Positions 63,902 to 64,000 of a stretch of 64,000 nt of DNA are shown in pieces. The number at the start of each line of letters is the position of its first letter. The first letter of the stretch is position 1. The notes under the pieces are model-generated. The model had not been told where the DNA came from. It searched no databases and worked only from the letters and a program-made list of their open reading frames with translations. The stretch is taken from positions 1,095,346 to 1,159,345 of the forward strand of contig JAESIW010000162.1 in assembly GCA_016802295.1 (NCBI GenBank), read 5' to 3'. The position numbers and the translations under genes were made by a program. The DNA comes from Brachionus rotundiformis. Taxonomy: Eukaryota > Rotifera > Eurotatoria > Ploima > Brachionidae.

Positions 63902-64000
63902 ATTTTTATTGTTTTCCTTCCACCGGTAGCGATAACCATTGAATAATGCGATGGGGCGTCCACTTTTTTCCTTGTTTATTCCTTGGTTACTTGGGATAAA
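63902..64000 (-). CDS. Partial exon, FLYWCH-type zinc-finger-like (runs off the window)
   Basis: The last 99 bases are open on the minus strand and GC-richer than the flank. They read FIPSNQGINKEKSGRPIALF then NGYRYRWKENNKN. The pattern S-x(n)-GRP-x-L-x-NGY-x-Y-x(n) matches the first half of a FLYWCH zinc finger. The second half (YWxC and HxH) is not visible in the frame that follows, so an intron or decay is likely. FLYWCH domains occur in transposon-related and host regulatory proteins. The rest of the gene lies beyond 64000. Confidence 0.45.

Noticed and set aside
1..64000. CRISPR arrays, operons, bacterial promoters or ribosome-binding sites
   Set aside because: The window is eukaryotic; no regularly spaced repeats or polycistronic arrangement is present.

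Overview
The window is very AT-rich eukaryotic DNA with animal genes, most of them interrupted by very short introns (about 40-60 bp, GT...AG). Gene content is that of a small protostome-like metazoan: a Beta3/Oli-type bHLH factor, a FoxQ2-like forkhead factor, endophilin A, UBXN11, DENND5, a Methuselah-like family B GPCR, an allatostatin-C-like neuropeptide precursor, MOG1/RANGRF, N-myristoyltransferase and SERP1/RAMP4. The low GC, compact introns and an intronless bacterial-type membrane-protein family fit a monogonont rotifer such as Brachionus. That assignment is inference, not something the sequence proves.

Layout. 1-16.8 kb: bHLH gene (+), endophilin A (-), nicotinamide riboside kinase (+) and FoxQ2-like gene (-), separated by gene-poor stretches of 1.7-5.6 kb. 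16.8-26.3 kb: UBXN11 (-, 8 exons) and DENND5 (+, 16 exons), divergent; I could join every exon of both in frame. 27.3-29.3 kb: a C/EBP-type bZIP gene and an unrecognised gene whose start resembles the zinc motif of USPL1. 29.5-41 kb: three same-strand copies of a YeeE/YedE (thiosulfate-transporter family) gene, embedded in mobile-element debris: an internally deleted LINE, an internally deleted LTR retrotransposon, a 5'-truncated CR1/L2-like LINE and a 598-bp TIR element. 41.7-49.9 kb: a Methuselah-like GPCR (-), a lysine-rich unknown gene (+), and a long charged protein with a perfect internal duplication (-). 49.9-55.3 kb: no gene seen. 55.3-64 kb: a compact block holding the neuropeptide precursor (+), an SLC16-like transporter (-), RANGRF (-) and NMT (+) head to head, a NUCKS-like acidic/basic nuclear protein (-), SERP1 (-), and the edge of a FLYWCH-like exon (-).

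There is no operon-like functional grouping; the genes are ordinary, independently transcribed animal genes. The most unusual parts are the YeeE array, with bacterial-type genes, near-identical cores, unrelated N-termini and a mosaic third copy, and the small cysteine-loop neuropeptide precursor at 55.3 kb. All calls come from reading translations and splice signals by eye; no database search was possible.
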